DNA of 64,000 nucleotides from Halobium salinum (GTDB lineage Archaea; Halobacteriota; Halobacteria; Halobacteriales; Haloferacaceae): contig NZ_JAODIW010000006.1 in assembly GCF_026586625.1 (NCBI RefSeq), forward strand, positions 1,401,061 through 1,465,060, read 5' to 3'. The notes below the pieces were generated by a model. That model saw only the letters and a program-made list of their open reading frames with translations. It made no database searches and was not told the origin of the DNA. The first letter of the stretch is position 1, and every line of letters starts with the position of its first letter. Both the position numbers and the translations under genes were made by a program. Of this stretch, positions 24,945-34,362 are shown piece by piece.

Positions 24945-26822
24945 TCAGTAGCTCCGCTCTTTGGGCTCGTACTCCTTCTCCTCGCCCTGGAGGTCGACCG
25001 GCTTGTAGTAGAGCTGTGGGGAGCCCTCGTTCCAGTCGAGCAGCGTGTGCTTGAGCCACTCGTCGTCCTTGCGCTCCTGGTGCTCCTTGCGCCAGTGGGC
25101 GCCGCGGAACTCCTCGCGGGCGAGCGCGCCGACGGTGATGGCCTCAGCCACGTCGATGACGTTGCGCGTCTCGTAGGTCATCTGCAGGTCCGTGTTGAAC
25201 GTCTTCGAGGGGTCGGCGACGTACACGTCGGCGTACTCCTCGCGGGCCTCGCGGATGACCTCCAGCGCCTTCTTCAGGCCCTCCTCCTCGCGGAAGACGT
25301 TCACCCAGCGGGTCATCGCCTTCTGGACCTTCGCGCGGATTTCGGCGTGCTGGACGCCGGTGTCCTTGTTCATGAGGTACTCGACGCGCTCGACCTCGCG
25401 GTCGACGGCGCGGGAGATGATCGCGTCGGCGTCGGCGAGGGTGGCGCCGCCGTCGGCCGCGCGGTCGCGTTCGCCGCCGTCCGTCGCTGGCCCGGCCGTG
25501 ATGCCGGCCTCGCCGAGGGTCACCGGTGAGTCGACCTCGCCGATCTCCTCGTCGCCGGTGCGGCCCGTCGTGAGCGTCGGCTCGCCGAGGTCCTGGCCGG
25601 CCGCGTGCAGGCCAGCACGCTTGCCGAACACGATGAGTTCGGGCAGCGCGTTGCCGCCCAGTCGGTTGGAACCGTGGACGGAGACGCAGGCACACTCGCC
25701 GGCGGCGTAGAGTCCGGAGATACAGGTCTCGCCGTGCTCGTCGGTCTCGATACCGCCCATCTCGTAGTGCTGGCCAGGCTTGACCGGCATCGGCTCCTCG
25801 AGGCCGTTGACGCCCTCGAAGTCGCGCGCGAGGTGGAGGATGTTCTCCAGTCGGTCGAGGATGCGCTCCTCGCCGAGGTGACGCATGTCGAGGTGGACGT
25901 ACTCGTCCTCGATGCCGCGGCCCTCGTTGACCTCGGTGAGTTCCGCGCGGGCGACAACGTCGCGGGAGGCGAGTTCCCCGTCGTTGTTCGCGTACCCGTG
26001 TTCGAACATGAACCGCTCGCCGTCCTTATTGTAGAGGATACCGCCCTCGCCGCGGACCCCCTCGGAGATGAGGACGCCCGTCGACGGCAGGGTGGTCGGG
26101 TGGAACTGGACGAACTCCATGTCCTCCATCGGGACGCCGGCGCGGTAGGCCATCGCCTGTCCGTCGCCGGTACAGGAGACGGCGTTGGTGGTGTGGTCGA
26201 ACGCCTGCCCGGGACCGCCGGTCGCGAGGATGACCCCGCCGCTGGCTTTGAACCCGGCGATTTCGCCGGTCTGCACGTCGTAGGCGACGACCCCGTGACA
26301 GCTTCGGTCGCGGGGGTCCTGCTCGTCGGTGACGGCGACGTTCATCACGTACCACTCGTCGTAGACGGTGATACCCCGCTTGACGACCTGCTCGTACAGG
26401 GTGTGCAGCAGGTGGTGGCCCGTCTCGGCGCCCGCGTACGTGGTACGCGGGAACGAGAGGCCGCCGAACGGTCGCTGGGAGACGCGGCCGTCGTCCTCGC
26501 GGGAGAACGGCATCCCCCAGTGTTCGATCTGGATGACCTCGTCGGGGGCGTCCTTCGCCAGCGTCTCGATGGCGGCGGCGTCGCCGAGGTAGTCGGACCC
26601 CTTCATCGTGTCGTAGGCGTGCAGGTCCCACGAGTCGCCCTCGCGGAGCGCGGCGTTGATGCCGCCCTCCGCCGCACCCGTGTGCGAGCGGACGGGGTGG
26701 AGTTTCGTCACCATCGCCACGTCGGCGCCCGCCTCGTGGGCGGCGACCGCGGCGCGCAGTCCCGCGCCGCCGGCGCCGACGACGAGGACGTCGTGTTCGT
26801 ACATCGTGGTATTCGTGCTCAT
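24945..26822 (-). CDS. sdhA: Succinate dehydrogenase flavoprotein subunit
   Basis: A 625-residue FAD-binding subunit of complex II. Visible are the dinucleotide fold VLVVGAGGAGLRAA, the FAD-attachment region VRSHTGAAEGGINAAL, and the active-site segment SVHGSNRLGGNALPEL. The substrate is oxidised here and electrons pass to SdhB. ATG at 26822 puts the FAD motif at the N-terminus and leaves 14 bases to sdhB; an upstream in-frame extension lies inside sdhB. An insertion of about 40 acidic/Gly residues near 440-490 is unlike bacterial forms. Confidence 0.96.
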   Translation of the reverse strand: MSTNTTMYEHDVLVVGAGGAGLRAAVAAHEAGADVAMVTKLHPVRSHTGAAEGGINAALREGDSWDLHAYDTMKGSDYLGDAAAIETLAKDAPDEVIQIEHWGMPFSREDDGRVSQRPFGGLSFPRTTYAGAETGHHLLHTLYEQVVKRGITVYDEWYVMNVAVTDEQDPRDRSCHGVVAYDVQTGEIAGFKASGGVILATGGPGQAFDHTTNAVSCTGDGQAMAYRAGVPMEDMEFVQFHPTTLPSTGVLISEGVRGEGGILYNKDGERFMFEHGYANNDGELASRDVVARAELTEVNEGRGIEDEYVHLDMRHLGEERILDRLENILHLARDFEGVNGLEEPMPVKPGQHYEMGGIETDEHGETCISGLYAAGECACVSVHGSNRLGGNALPELIVFGKRAGLHAAGQDLGEPTLTTGRTGDEEIGEVDSPVTLGEAGITAGPATDGGERDRAADGGATLADADAIISRAVDREVERVEYLMNKDTGVQHAEIRAKVQKAMTRWVNVFREEEGLKKALEVIREAREEYADVYVADPSKTFNTDLQMTYETRNVIDVAEAITVGALAREEFRGAHWRKEHQERKDDEWLKHTLLDWNEGSPQLYYKPVDLQGEEKEYEPKERSY

Positions 26823-26836
26823 AGGTTGGCTGAGGG

Positions 26837-27724
26837 TTACCAGAACTTCAGGTTTCGCTTCACCGCTTCGCGCTTGAGCTCCTGGATGTGCTCGGTCAGG
26901 GGGATGTCCTTGGGGCAGACGTTGGTGCAGGAGAACTGGGTCTGACACCGCCAGACGCCGTGGTTCTGCTCGACGATTTCCATGCGCTCCTGCATGCGGT
27001 TCTCGCCCTCGCGTTCGTCCATCGCGAACCGGTAGGCCTTGTTGATGGCCGCCGGCCCGAGGTACTCGTTGTCGCCGGCGGCGATGTTACACGAGGACAT
27101 GCAGGCCGCACACCAGATGCAGCGCGTGGACATCTTGATTTTCTCGTGGTTCTCCTTGCTCTGGCGCTGCTCGCCCTCCGGGGTCTCCTCGGGGTCGAAG
27201 TACGGCTGCACCGAGTGCATCTGCTCGTAGAAGTGTTCCATGTCCACGACGAGGTCCTTCACCACGTCCTGGTGGGGGAGCGGCTCGATGCGAACCGGCT
27301 CCTCCAGGTCGGAGAGCTGGGTCTGACACCCTAATCGTTGACTGCCGTTGACGAACAGCGCGTCGGAGCCACAGACGGCCTGTCGGCAGGAGTGCCGGAA
27401 GGTGAGCGACGAGTCGTAGTGGTCGCGGGCGTACATCAGCGCGTCGAGGACGGTCATCCCCTTCTCGAAGGGGACGTAGAAGTCGTCGAAACGCGGCTCC
27501 TGTTTCGCCGCCACCTCGGGGTCGAAGCGGAACACCTTCAGGTGGTAGGTGTCGTCCGCGTCCATCTCCCGGCGCTGTTCCTCCTCTTGCAGGCGCTTCG
27601 CGGCGTCCTCCTGCCGCTCGCGCTTCTTGTCCTGGCGCTTCTGCTGCGGGGTCTGTTCGTGTGCCTGTGCGCTCTGTTCGGCCTCGGTCTCCTCGGCCTG
27701 TTGTTCGGGTACTTGTGTGCTCAT
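26837..27724 (-). CDS. sdhB: Succinate dehydrogenase iron-sulfur subunit
   Basis: A 295-residue iron-sulfur protein. A Gln/Glu-rich N-terminal extension (about 55 residues) precedes the [2Fe-2S] domain (RHSCRQAVCGSDALFVNG). The C-terminal domain has the cluster motifs TRCIWCAACMSSC and CTNVCPKDIPLTEH. It carries electrons from SdhA to the membrane subunits. The extension is long compared with bacteria and probably a salt adaptation. Confidence 0.96.
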   Translation of the reverse strand: MSTQVPEQQAEETEAEQSAQAHEQTPQQKRQDKKRERQEDAAKRLQEEEQRREMDADDTYHLKVFRFDPEVAAKQEPRFDDFYVPFEKGMTVLDALMYARDHYDSSLTFRHSCRQAVCGSDALFVNGSQRLGCQTQLSDLEEPVRIEPLPHQDVVKDLVVDMEHFYEQMHSVQPYFDPEETPEGEQRQSKENHEKIKMSTRCIWCAACMSSCNIAAGDNEYLGPAAINKAYRFAMDEREGENRMQERMEIVEQNHGVWRCQTQFSCTNVCPKDIPLTEHIQELKREAVKRNLKFW

Positions 27725-27734
27725 TGATTGCTGA

Positions 27735-28127
27735 TTAACCGAAGATGCCCTGCACGCCGATGTTGATGAGGTCGCTCCACGCGATGGCCGTCAGCACGCC
27801 GTTGACGACGAGGACGACGCTGGCGACGACGAGCGTCCACTTCACGACCGTCTTCTTCGTGCCGCTGAGCCCCTGGTTGACCAGCGCGTTGTAGATGCCG
27901 TTCGACCCGTGGAACGTCGCCGTCACGAGGAACGTAATCATCAGCGAGAAGTACGCGATGGAGCTCATGCGCGCCTGGCTCATCCCGAAGGTCACCTCGT
28001 CCGCGTGGTGGACGAAGTGCAGCAGGAAGAAGTGGAACGCCAGCACCACCACGAGGAACGCCGCGGTGATGCGCTGGAGCAGCCACAGGGTCCCGCCCGG
28101 GTTGAACGAGGAGTAGCGTTCCGCCAT
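27735..28127 (-). CDS. sdhD: Succinate dehydrogenase membrane subunit SdhD
   Basis: A 130-residue protein with three hydrophobic helices. The first contains LLQRITAAFLVVVLAFHFFL, with His residues placed for quinone or haem contact, and later TATFHGSNGIYNALVNQ. The ATG at 28127 leaves one base after the sdhC stop, so the two are coupled. Order sdhC-sdhD-sdhB-sdhA is standard for haloarchaea. Confidence 0.92.
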   Translation of the reverse strand: MAERYSSFNPGGTLWLLQRITAAFLVVVLAFHFFLLHFVHHADEVTFGMSQARMSSIAYFSLMITFLVTATFHGSNGIYNALVNQGLSGTKKTVVKWTLVVASVVLVVNGVLTAIAWSDLINIGVQGIFG

Positions 28128-28128
28128 C

Positions 28129-28521
28129 TCAGAACACCCCCGAGATGAACGTCGGCACCGACGCGACGACGATGGCACCCGTCAGCACCAGCGATGCGTA
28201 GAAGCTCTTGTCCTGGGAGTCCAGCCCGACGCCGAGGTCGACGAGGAGCAGACGGAGCCCGTTCAGGATGTGGAAGACGGCGACGGCGAGGAGACCGACC
28301 TCCAGCAGCCGCACGACCGCCAGGCTCTCCAGCGCGACGATGGTGTTCGTGTACGCGGCGTCGCCCTGCAGGGCCGTCGACAGGACGGCGATGTGCGTGA
28401 ACAGGTAGCCGATCAGCACCCACCCGGTGAACTTGTGGAATATCCAGGCCCACATCCCGGCAGAGAACTCGCGCCACCGCCCGAAGTCCTCGACGAGCCC
28501 TCGATTGTAAGACTGACTCAT
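28129..28521 (-). CDS. sdhC: Succinate dehydrogenase cytochrome b subunit SdhC
   Basis: A 130-residue protein with three helices. [19 protein letters not shown] and [14 protein letters not shown] carry the histidines expected for haem b and quinone binding. First gene of sdhCDBA, preceded by a clear TATA-like element. Confidence 0.93.
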   Translation of the reverse strand: MSQSYNRGLVEDFGRWREFSAGMWAWIFHKFTGWVLIGYLFTHIAVLSTALQGDAAYTNTIVALESLAVVRLLEVGLLAVAVFHILNGLRLLLVDLGVGLDSQDKSFYASLVLTGAIVVASVPTFISGVF

Positions 28522-28549
28522 ACTCGTCCGGGACTCGGGGGCGGTGCGG

Positions 28550-28560
28550 CATAAGGTTTA
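28550..28560 (-). promoter_or_regulatory. TATA-like element of sdhCDBA
   Basis: Minus-strand TAAACCTTATG is centred about 32 bases before the sdhC ATG. Confidence 0.6.
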
Positions 28561-28621
28561 ACGTGTGCGCGCGAAGCGCCGGCTCTGACCGAACACTAAC
28601 TCGGTTCCGAGTCCTATTTTC

Positions 28622-29647
28622 TCAGGTCCGGCCCTCCACCTCGGGCGACTGCTCCTGTTCGACCACCTGCAGGGTCGGGCCGCCGAGTTCGACGAGGTGA
28701 CAGAGGGGGTTCCCCGGGTAGACGACGGGGTTCTCGAGCACCCCGACGAGCAGGCCGGTGAACGGCGCCTCGACGTAGGTGTTGTCGTCCTTGAACGGGT
28801 TCGTGATGGTGCAGATGCGGTCGCCCGCGTGGACGAGCGCCCCGCGGTCGAAGTGCATGTCGACGATGCCGCCCACGTCGGCGCGAATCCACGTCTTCTC
28901 CTTGTCGCCCGTGATGACCGTCCGCCACCCGGGCCACCGGACGGCGGAGGTGTCCCGGAGGCCGTACTCCGCGAACACCGACTCCACGCCGGCGAGCGCC
29001 TCGTCGATGAGGCGGCGCTCGAAGCGGTGGGCCTCGCCCATCTCGATGGTGATGGTCGGAACGCCCACGTCGGTCGCCTCCCGTCTGAGGGTCCCTTCGG
29101 GCCCCTCGCTGTCGATGACGACGTTCGTCCCGAACGCCTTGGCGAGTCGGGCGGTGTCGGGGCGAGCCATGTCCGCCCGGACGTGAATCATGTTCGTCCG
29201 ACCCCGCGTCGAGGTGTGGAAGTCGAGGCCGTAGTCGCAGGGTTCGATGAAGTTCGCGAAGATGCGGTGGGCCATGCGTTTCGCGCTCGTGGAGTCCTCT
29301 CTGCCCGGGAACGAGCGGTTCAGGTCGCGGTCGTAGATGGGGAGATACCGCTGTTGGAAGAGGAACCCCGGGACGTTGAGAACGGGCATGCAGATGAGGG
29401 TGCCCGCGAGGTCCGAGAGGTCCCACTCGAAGGCCACTTCGCGGACGACCTCGATGCCGTTCAGTTCGTCGCCGTGTGCCGCCGCCGACAGGAACACCGT
29501 CGGCCCGTCGCGCGCCCCGTTGATGATGGTCACCGGGATGCGGATGGGGTCGCCGAGATACGTCTCGCTGATGCCGTAGCGGACGTTCTGCACGTCGCCA
29601 GGCTCGACCTTCCCCCCGTTGTAGGTGAAGGCCCGCTCGTCGCTCAT
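28622..29647 (-). CDS. Succinylglutamate desuccinylase/aspartoacylase-family zinc hydrolase
   Basis: A 341-residue M14-like zinc hydrolase. The metal site is AAAHGDELNGIEVVRE (HxxE, about residues 55-70), followed by NVPGFLFQQRYLPIYDRDLN and the third ligand in DYGLDFHTSTRGRTNM. The last 90 residues form a small beta domain. Starting at ATG 29647 gives family length; the frame is open far upstream but that part overlaps the divergent gene. It is divergent from a RimK/retropepsin-like fusion gene, and these three functions are known to cluster, suggesting a shared peptide-tag or amide-ligation pathway. Confidence 0.88.
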   Translation of the reverse strand: MSDERAFTYNGGKVEPGDVQNVRYGISETYLGDPIRIPVTIINGARDGPTVFLSAAAHGDELNGIEVVREVAFEWDLSDLAGTLICMPVLNVPGFLFQQRYLPIYDRDLNRSFPGREDSTSAKRMAHRIFANFIEPCDYGLDFHTSTRGRTNMIHVRADMARPDTARLAKAFGTNVVIDSEGPEGTLRREATDVGVPTITIEMGEAHRFERRLIDEALAGVESVFAEYGLRDTSAVRWPGWRTVITGDKEKTWIRADVGGIVDMHFDRGALVHAGDRICTITNPFKDDNTYVEAPFTGLLVGVLENPVVYPGNPLCHLVELGGPTLQVVEQEQSPEVEGRT

Positions 29648-29903
29648 ACTGTCCGATACTCCAGCGCCGTTCTTAACCTGTCGTTCTCGGGAGTCCCGGT
29701 GCCGGGCGCCGATAGGGGTCGTCGTAGCCGTGCAGCGGTTCTCGCCCCGCGCGGAGCGAGGAATCTCCGGAGACCGGCGACGGCCCCTCCGACCTCCCTG
29801 CCCCGAACCACCCGTCGTCGCCGGCGAGACGTTCTCTACTCGTGATACATCTGGGTTGAGATACCGGCACGCATTTGAAAGCCCGGCGGGAAACCCGGGG
29901 TAT

Positions 29904-31265
29904 ATGGCCACCGGAGACGACGACAAGGTCCGAGTCGGGGTGCTGAGCCTACACAACAGTAAGGAGACGAAGGCCATCCTGAACGCGGTCGAGGACCTCG
30001 GGCACAAACCCGAGTGGCTACGCCAGGAGAACACCGCCATCAACGTCGAGGACGGCGAACTCACGCTCGAACCGGAGGTCGACGTGGTCGCCAACCGCCT
30101 CCTGCTGTCGAACACGGAGGAGCCCGCCGAACTGCTCGGGCTGGCGACGACGTTCAACCGCATCCGGCCGATGCTGAACGAGCCGGAACCCGTCCTCACG
30201 GCCATCCATAAGTTCGCCACCGCGGCGACGCTGACGAACTGGAACATCAAGGTCCCCGACGCGCTGCTCGCGCTCTCGAACGAGCGGCTCAACCAGGACC
30301 GCGAACGCTTCGGCGAGGTCGGCGTCTACAAGACCGCCATCGGCACCCACGGCGGCGGCACGTGGAAGGTCGACCTCACCGAACCCGTCAACCCGAAAGT
30401 CGGCAACCGGCAGGCGTTCCTCCAGTCGCTCATCGAGCGCGACGAGCAGCGCCACCGCGACCTGCGCGTCTACATCGTCGACGGCGAGCTCATCGGCGCG
30501 ATGTACCGCTACGCCCCGGAGGGCGACTGGCGGACCAACGTCGCCCTCGGCGGCGACGTGGCCGACGCCACCGACGAGATGCCCGAGGACGCGAAGGAGA
30601 CCGCGCTGTACGCCGCCGAGGTGATGGGTCTCGACTACGCCGGCGTCGACCTCATCGAGGGCGAGGACGGCTGGTTCGTGCTCGAAGTGAACCCGACGGC
30701 CGGCTTCAAGGGACTCTACCAGGCGACGAGTCGAAGCCCGGCGCCCTACATCGCCAAGGCCGCCATCGAGCGCGCCGGCGGCGAGGTGGACGAAGAGCGC
30801 GTCGAGGACCTCTCGGCGACGCTCGACGACTCCGAGCCGTCCTGCAAGCCGCGGGTCGCCCCGCCCGAACAGGAGGAGGCGCCCATCGCCGGCTACATCG
30901 AGGAGGTCGTCGTCAGCGGCACCAGCGGCTCGAAGCAGACGTTCGCCAAGTCCGACACGGGCGCGACCCGAACCAGCATCGACACCTCGCTGGCCGCGGA
31001 AATCGGCGCCGGCCCCATCAAGAGCATGACCCGCGTCAAGTCGGGGAGTCTGAAGGGCGGGAAGGCCCGCCCCGTCGTCGACCTCGTCATCGGCATCGGC
31101 GGCAACCAACACACCGTCACCGCCAGCGTCGAGGACCGCAGTCACATGGACTACCCCATCCTGCTCGGCCGCGACATCCTCGAACACTACCGCGTCGACG
31201 TGCGACGCCGCGCGGACCGCGACAACCCGGCCGACAGGGACGACGAGGAGTTCTTGGAGGAGTAG
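29904..31265 (+). CDS. RimK-like ATP-grasp ligase fused to a retropepsin-like (RimK-associated) domain
   Basis: A 453-residue fusion. Residues 1-300 are a RimK/glutathione-synthase-type ATP-grasp ligase, with VYKTAIGTHGGGTWKV as the glycine-rich nucleotide loop, YAGVDLIEGEDGWFVLEVNP holding metal ligands, and NPTAGFKGL. Residues about 325-435 are a retropepsin-like domain of the PF05618 type with DTGATRTSI (351-359) and LLGRDIL (420-426). The two parts are often separate neighbouring genes. The ligase would add amino acids, usually glutamate, to a carboxylate and the second domain may cut the product. The substrate is unknown. Confidence 0.88.
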   Translation: MATGDDDKVRVGVLSLHNSKETKAILNAVEDLGHKPEWLRQENTAINVEDGELTLEPEVDVVANRLLLSNTEEPAELLGLATTFNRIRPMLNEPEPVLTAIHKFATAATLTNWNIKVPDALLALSNERLNQDRERFGEVGVYKTAIGTHGGGTWKVDLTEPVNPKVGNRQAFLQSLIERDEQRHRDLRVYIVDGELIGAMYRYAPEGDWRTNVALGGDVADATDEMPEDAKETALYAAEVMGLDYAGVDLIEGEDGWFVLEVNPTAGFKGLYQATSRSPAPYIAKAAIERAGGEVDEERVEDLSATLDDSEPSCKPRVAPPEQEEAPIAGYIEEVVVSGTSGSKQTFAKSDTGATRTSIDTSLAAEIGAGPIKSMTRVKSGSLKGGKARPVVDLVIGIGGNQHTVTASVEDRSHMDYPILLGRDILEHYRVDVRRRADRDNPADRDDEEFLEE

Positions 31266-31314
31266 CTCCCACCAGGTCGCCTCCGCGACACCCGCGTCAC
31301 ACCGCCCGACACCG

Positions 31315-32022
31315 CTACAGGACCAGTTCCTCCGGGTCCACCCCCAGTTCCTCGTCGACGTACCACCACCAGACGTACAGCGTCGCGTACGACCGGAACG
31401 GCGCCCACGGCTCCGCCGCCTCCCTGATTTCGGCCTTCGTCAGCTCCGCACCGTCCGCGACCAGGCGTTCGACCCCCTTCCGGAGCGCGTAGTCCCCGAC
31501 CGGGAACACGTCGGGTCGTTCGAGCCCCAACATGAGCACCATGTTCGCGGTCCAATCGCCGACGCCCGAAATCTCGGTGAGGTATCCGACGACTGCACCG
31601 TCGCTCATCGTCTCGAACGTCTCCCGGTCCGGGTCGTGCTCTCGCCACCAGCGCGCCGCGTTGTGGATGTACTCGATTTTCTGTCCCGACAGCCCCAGTT
31701 TGCGGAGGTCGCCCTCGTCGGCGTCGAGCATCGTCGCCGGCGTAATCTCGTAGCGTTCCCGCAGGTCGGCGACGATGCGGTCGGCCTGCTCGGTCGAGAT
31801 GAGTTGGCGGACGATAGAGACGACGAGGCGCTCGAAGAGGTCCCCCCGCGTCGATAGCGACAGTTCACCGTACTCCTCGACCAGCGGCGCGAGGTCGGTC
31901 CCGCGGAGGTGGTCGTAGGCGTCCGACGCGGCGGCGGTCGTCGGGTCGGCGCCGACGCCGCTCTCGGAGCCGGTGGCCTCGTCTCCCTCGCCGAAGTCGT
32001 CGAGCTCCGTGGGTTCACTCAC
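31315..32022 (-). CDS. HhH-GPD DNA glycosylase (AlkA-like), copy 1
   Basis: A 235-residue base-excision repair glycosylase. The helix-hairpin-helix motif is EISGVGDWTANMVLMLGL and the catalytic Asp lies in DVFPVGDYALRKG. This is the AlkA/3-methyladenine type without the iron-sulfur cluster. The GTG at 32022 (VSEPTELDDF) is more plausible than the ATG at 32067 because the extra residues look non-coding and overlap a tandem repeat region. A paralogue lies at 33276-33944. Confidence 0.87.
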   Translation of the reverse strand: MSEPTELDDFGEGDEATGSESGVGADPTTAAASDAYDHLRGTDLAPLVEEYGELSLSTRGDLFERLVVSIVRQLISTEQADRIVADLRERYEITPATMLDADEGDLRKLGLSGQKIEYIHNAARWWREHDPDRETFETMSDGAVVGYLTEISGVGDWTANMVLMLGLERPDVFPVGDYALRKGVERLVADGAELTKAEIREAAEPWAPFRSYATLYVWWWYVDEELGVDPEELVL

Positions 32023-32075
32023 GGGTGGCACTCGGGAGTCGGCGGGCAAAGGCGTCGCGGCCGCCACCTCGTCCG

Positions 32076-32125
32076 GGTCCGCCCGCCCTGTTCCGGTCCG
32101 CCCGCCCTGTTCCGGTCCGCCCGCC
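32076..32125. repeat. 19-base tandem repeat, 2.6 copies
   Basis: GGTCCGCCCGCCCTGTTCC at 32076-32094 and 32095-32113, with a partial third copy at 32114-32125. It lies between the glycosylase start and the asparaginase stop. Confidence 0.85.
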
Positions 32126-32171
32126 GTATCCCGACCAGTTCGCGCCTCCCGGGCGGTCAGCCGCGTCGTGG

Positions 32172-33158
<987 letters not shown>

Positions 33159-33275
33159 CGGTCTGAGTTCTCGGCCCGCCGGTAAAAAGGAGGGTCCGGC
33201 GAACGGGCCCCGGACGGAGTCCGCGGATGCTTCGGTCGGAGTCGTGTGTGGACCGGTCGAAGTCGTACGTGCGAC

Positions 33276-33944
33276 TCAGTCCGACTCGTACGCCCGCCAG
33301 ACGTACCGGGTGCCGAACGAGCGGTACGGTCGCCACGCTTCGGCGACCTCGCGCATCTCCGCCCGCGTCAGCTCCTCGCCGTCGCCGTATAGCTTCTCGA
33401 TACCCCGTCGAACCGCGAGGTCGCCGAGCGGGAGCACGTCCTCGCGCCCGAGCACGAACAGGAGATACATCCGAGCGGTCCAGTCGCCGACGCCGCGGAT
33501 GTCGGTGAGCGCGTCGACGACCTCGTCGTCGTCCAGGTGCGCCATCCCCGCCCGCGTGTAGTCCTTCTCGCGGAACGCCGTCGCGGCGTTGCGAACGTAC
33601 TCCACCTTCGAGGCCGAGAGCCCCGCATCGCGGAGCGCGTTCTCGTCGGCGTCGAGCATCGCCGCCGGCGTGACGTCCCCGTCGAACAGCGCGAACACCC
33701 GCTCGCGGACGGCGTCCGCCGAGGCGGTCGACAGCTGCTGGTTGACGATGGAGACGACCAGCCGCTCGTACTCGTTGTCCGTCGTCGGGGGGTCAAGCGG
33801 ACCGTGGCGGTCGACGAGGCGGGCCATCACGGGGTCCTCCCGGAGGACGGCCTCGTGGTCCGGTTCCGTCGCTCGAATCGTCGTGTCGCCGGTGTCGCCG
33901 TCCGAGCCCCGGCCAGCTCCGGCGTCGGAGTCGTCGTCGGTCAC
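33276..33944 (-). CDS. HhH-GPD DNA glycosylase (AlkA-like), copy 2
   Basis: A 222-residue paralogue of the protein at 31315. Shared blocks are ERLVVSIVNQQLSTASADAV, DIRGVGDWTARMYLLFVLG (helix-hairpin-helix) and LPLGDLAVRRGIEKLYGD with the catalytic Asp. It probably removes alkylated bases, possibly with different specificity from its neighbour. GTG 33944 is preferred because an AT-rich CCCTATTTC lies about 25 bases upstream; an ATG at 34040 would add 32 residues. Confidence 0.85.
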   Translation of the reverse strand: MTDDDSDAGAGRGSDGDTGDTTIRATEPDHEAVLREDPVMARLVDRHGPLDPPTTDNEYERLVVSIVNQQLSTASADAVRERVFALFDGDVTPAAMLDADENALRDAGLSASKVEYVRNAATAFREKDYTRAGMAHLDDDEVVDALTDIRGVGDWTARMYLLFVLGREDVLPLGDLAVRRGIEKLYGDGEELTRAEMREVAEAWRPYRSFGTRYVWRAYESD

Positions 33945-34362
33945 ACCGGTCAGTCGCGTCGTCGAGAAATAGGGGTTTCGGGCTCGTCGGTCGGACACCG
34001 TGGAAGGCGAGTCTGCGGCGGTTTCGACGGAGGAGGCCACACCCCGGGTCGACCGCCGTCCACATCCGCTCTAAGCCCGGGTCGCCCCCGGCCGCCGACA
34101 CGCGAGCGGGTTCGGCGTCGGTACCGCGGCGCATCGGCGCCGGAATCGGCTCGTAGAAAGCGACCGCGCGCGCGGTACCACTCAGTCCGAGAAGCGAGCG
34201 TCGCCGTGTCACGGTGAACGTCTCTCGCTCCGGCAGATGGGCTTTTTCGCCCCTCATAGGACTTCTCGCCCCGATCCCGGTCGATGGAAGCGGTAAACAG
34301 GAACCCCGTTGAAAAATCGTGAAAGGGGAACGTTGAAACGATTCACGTCTGTGGGTTCCCCC

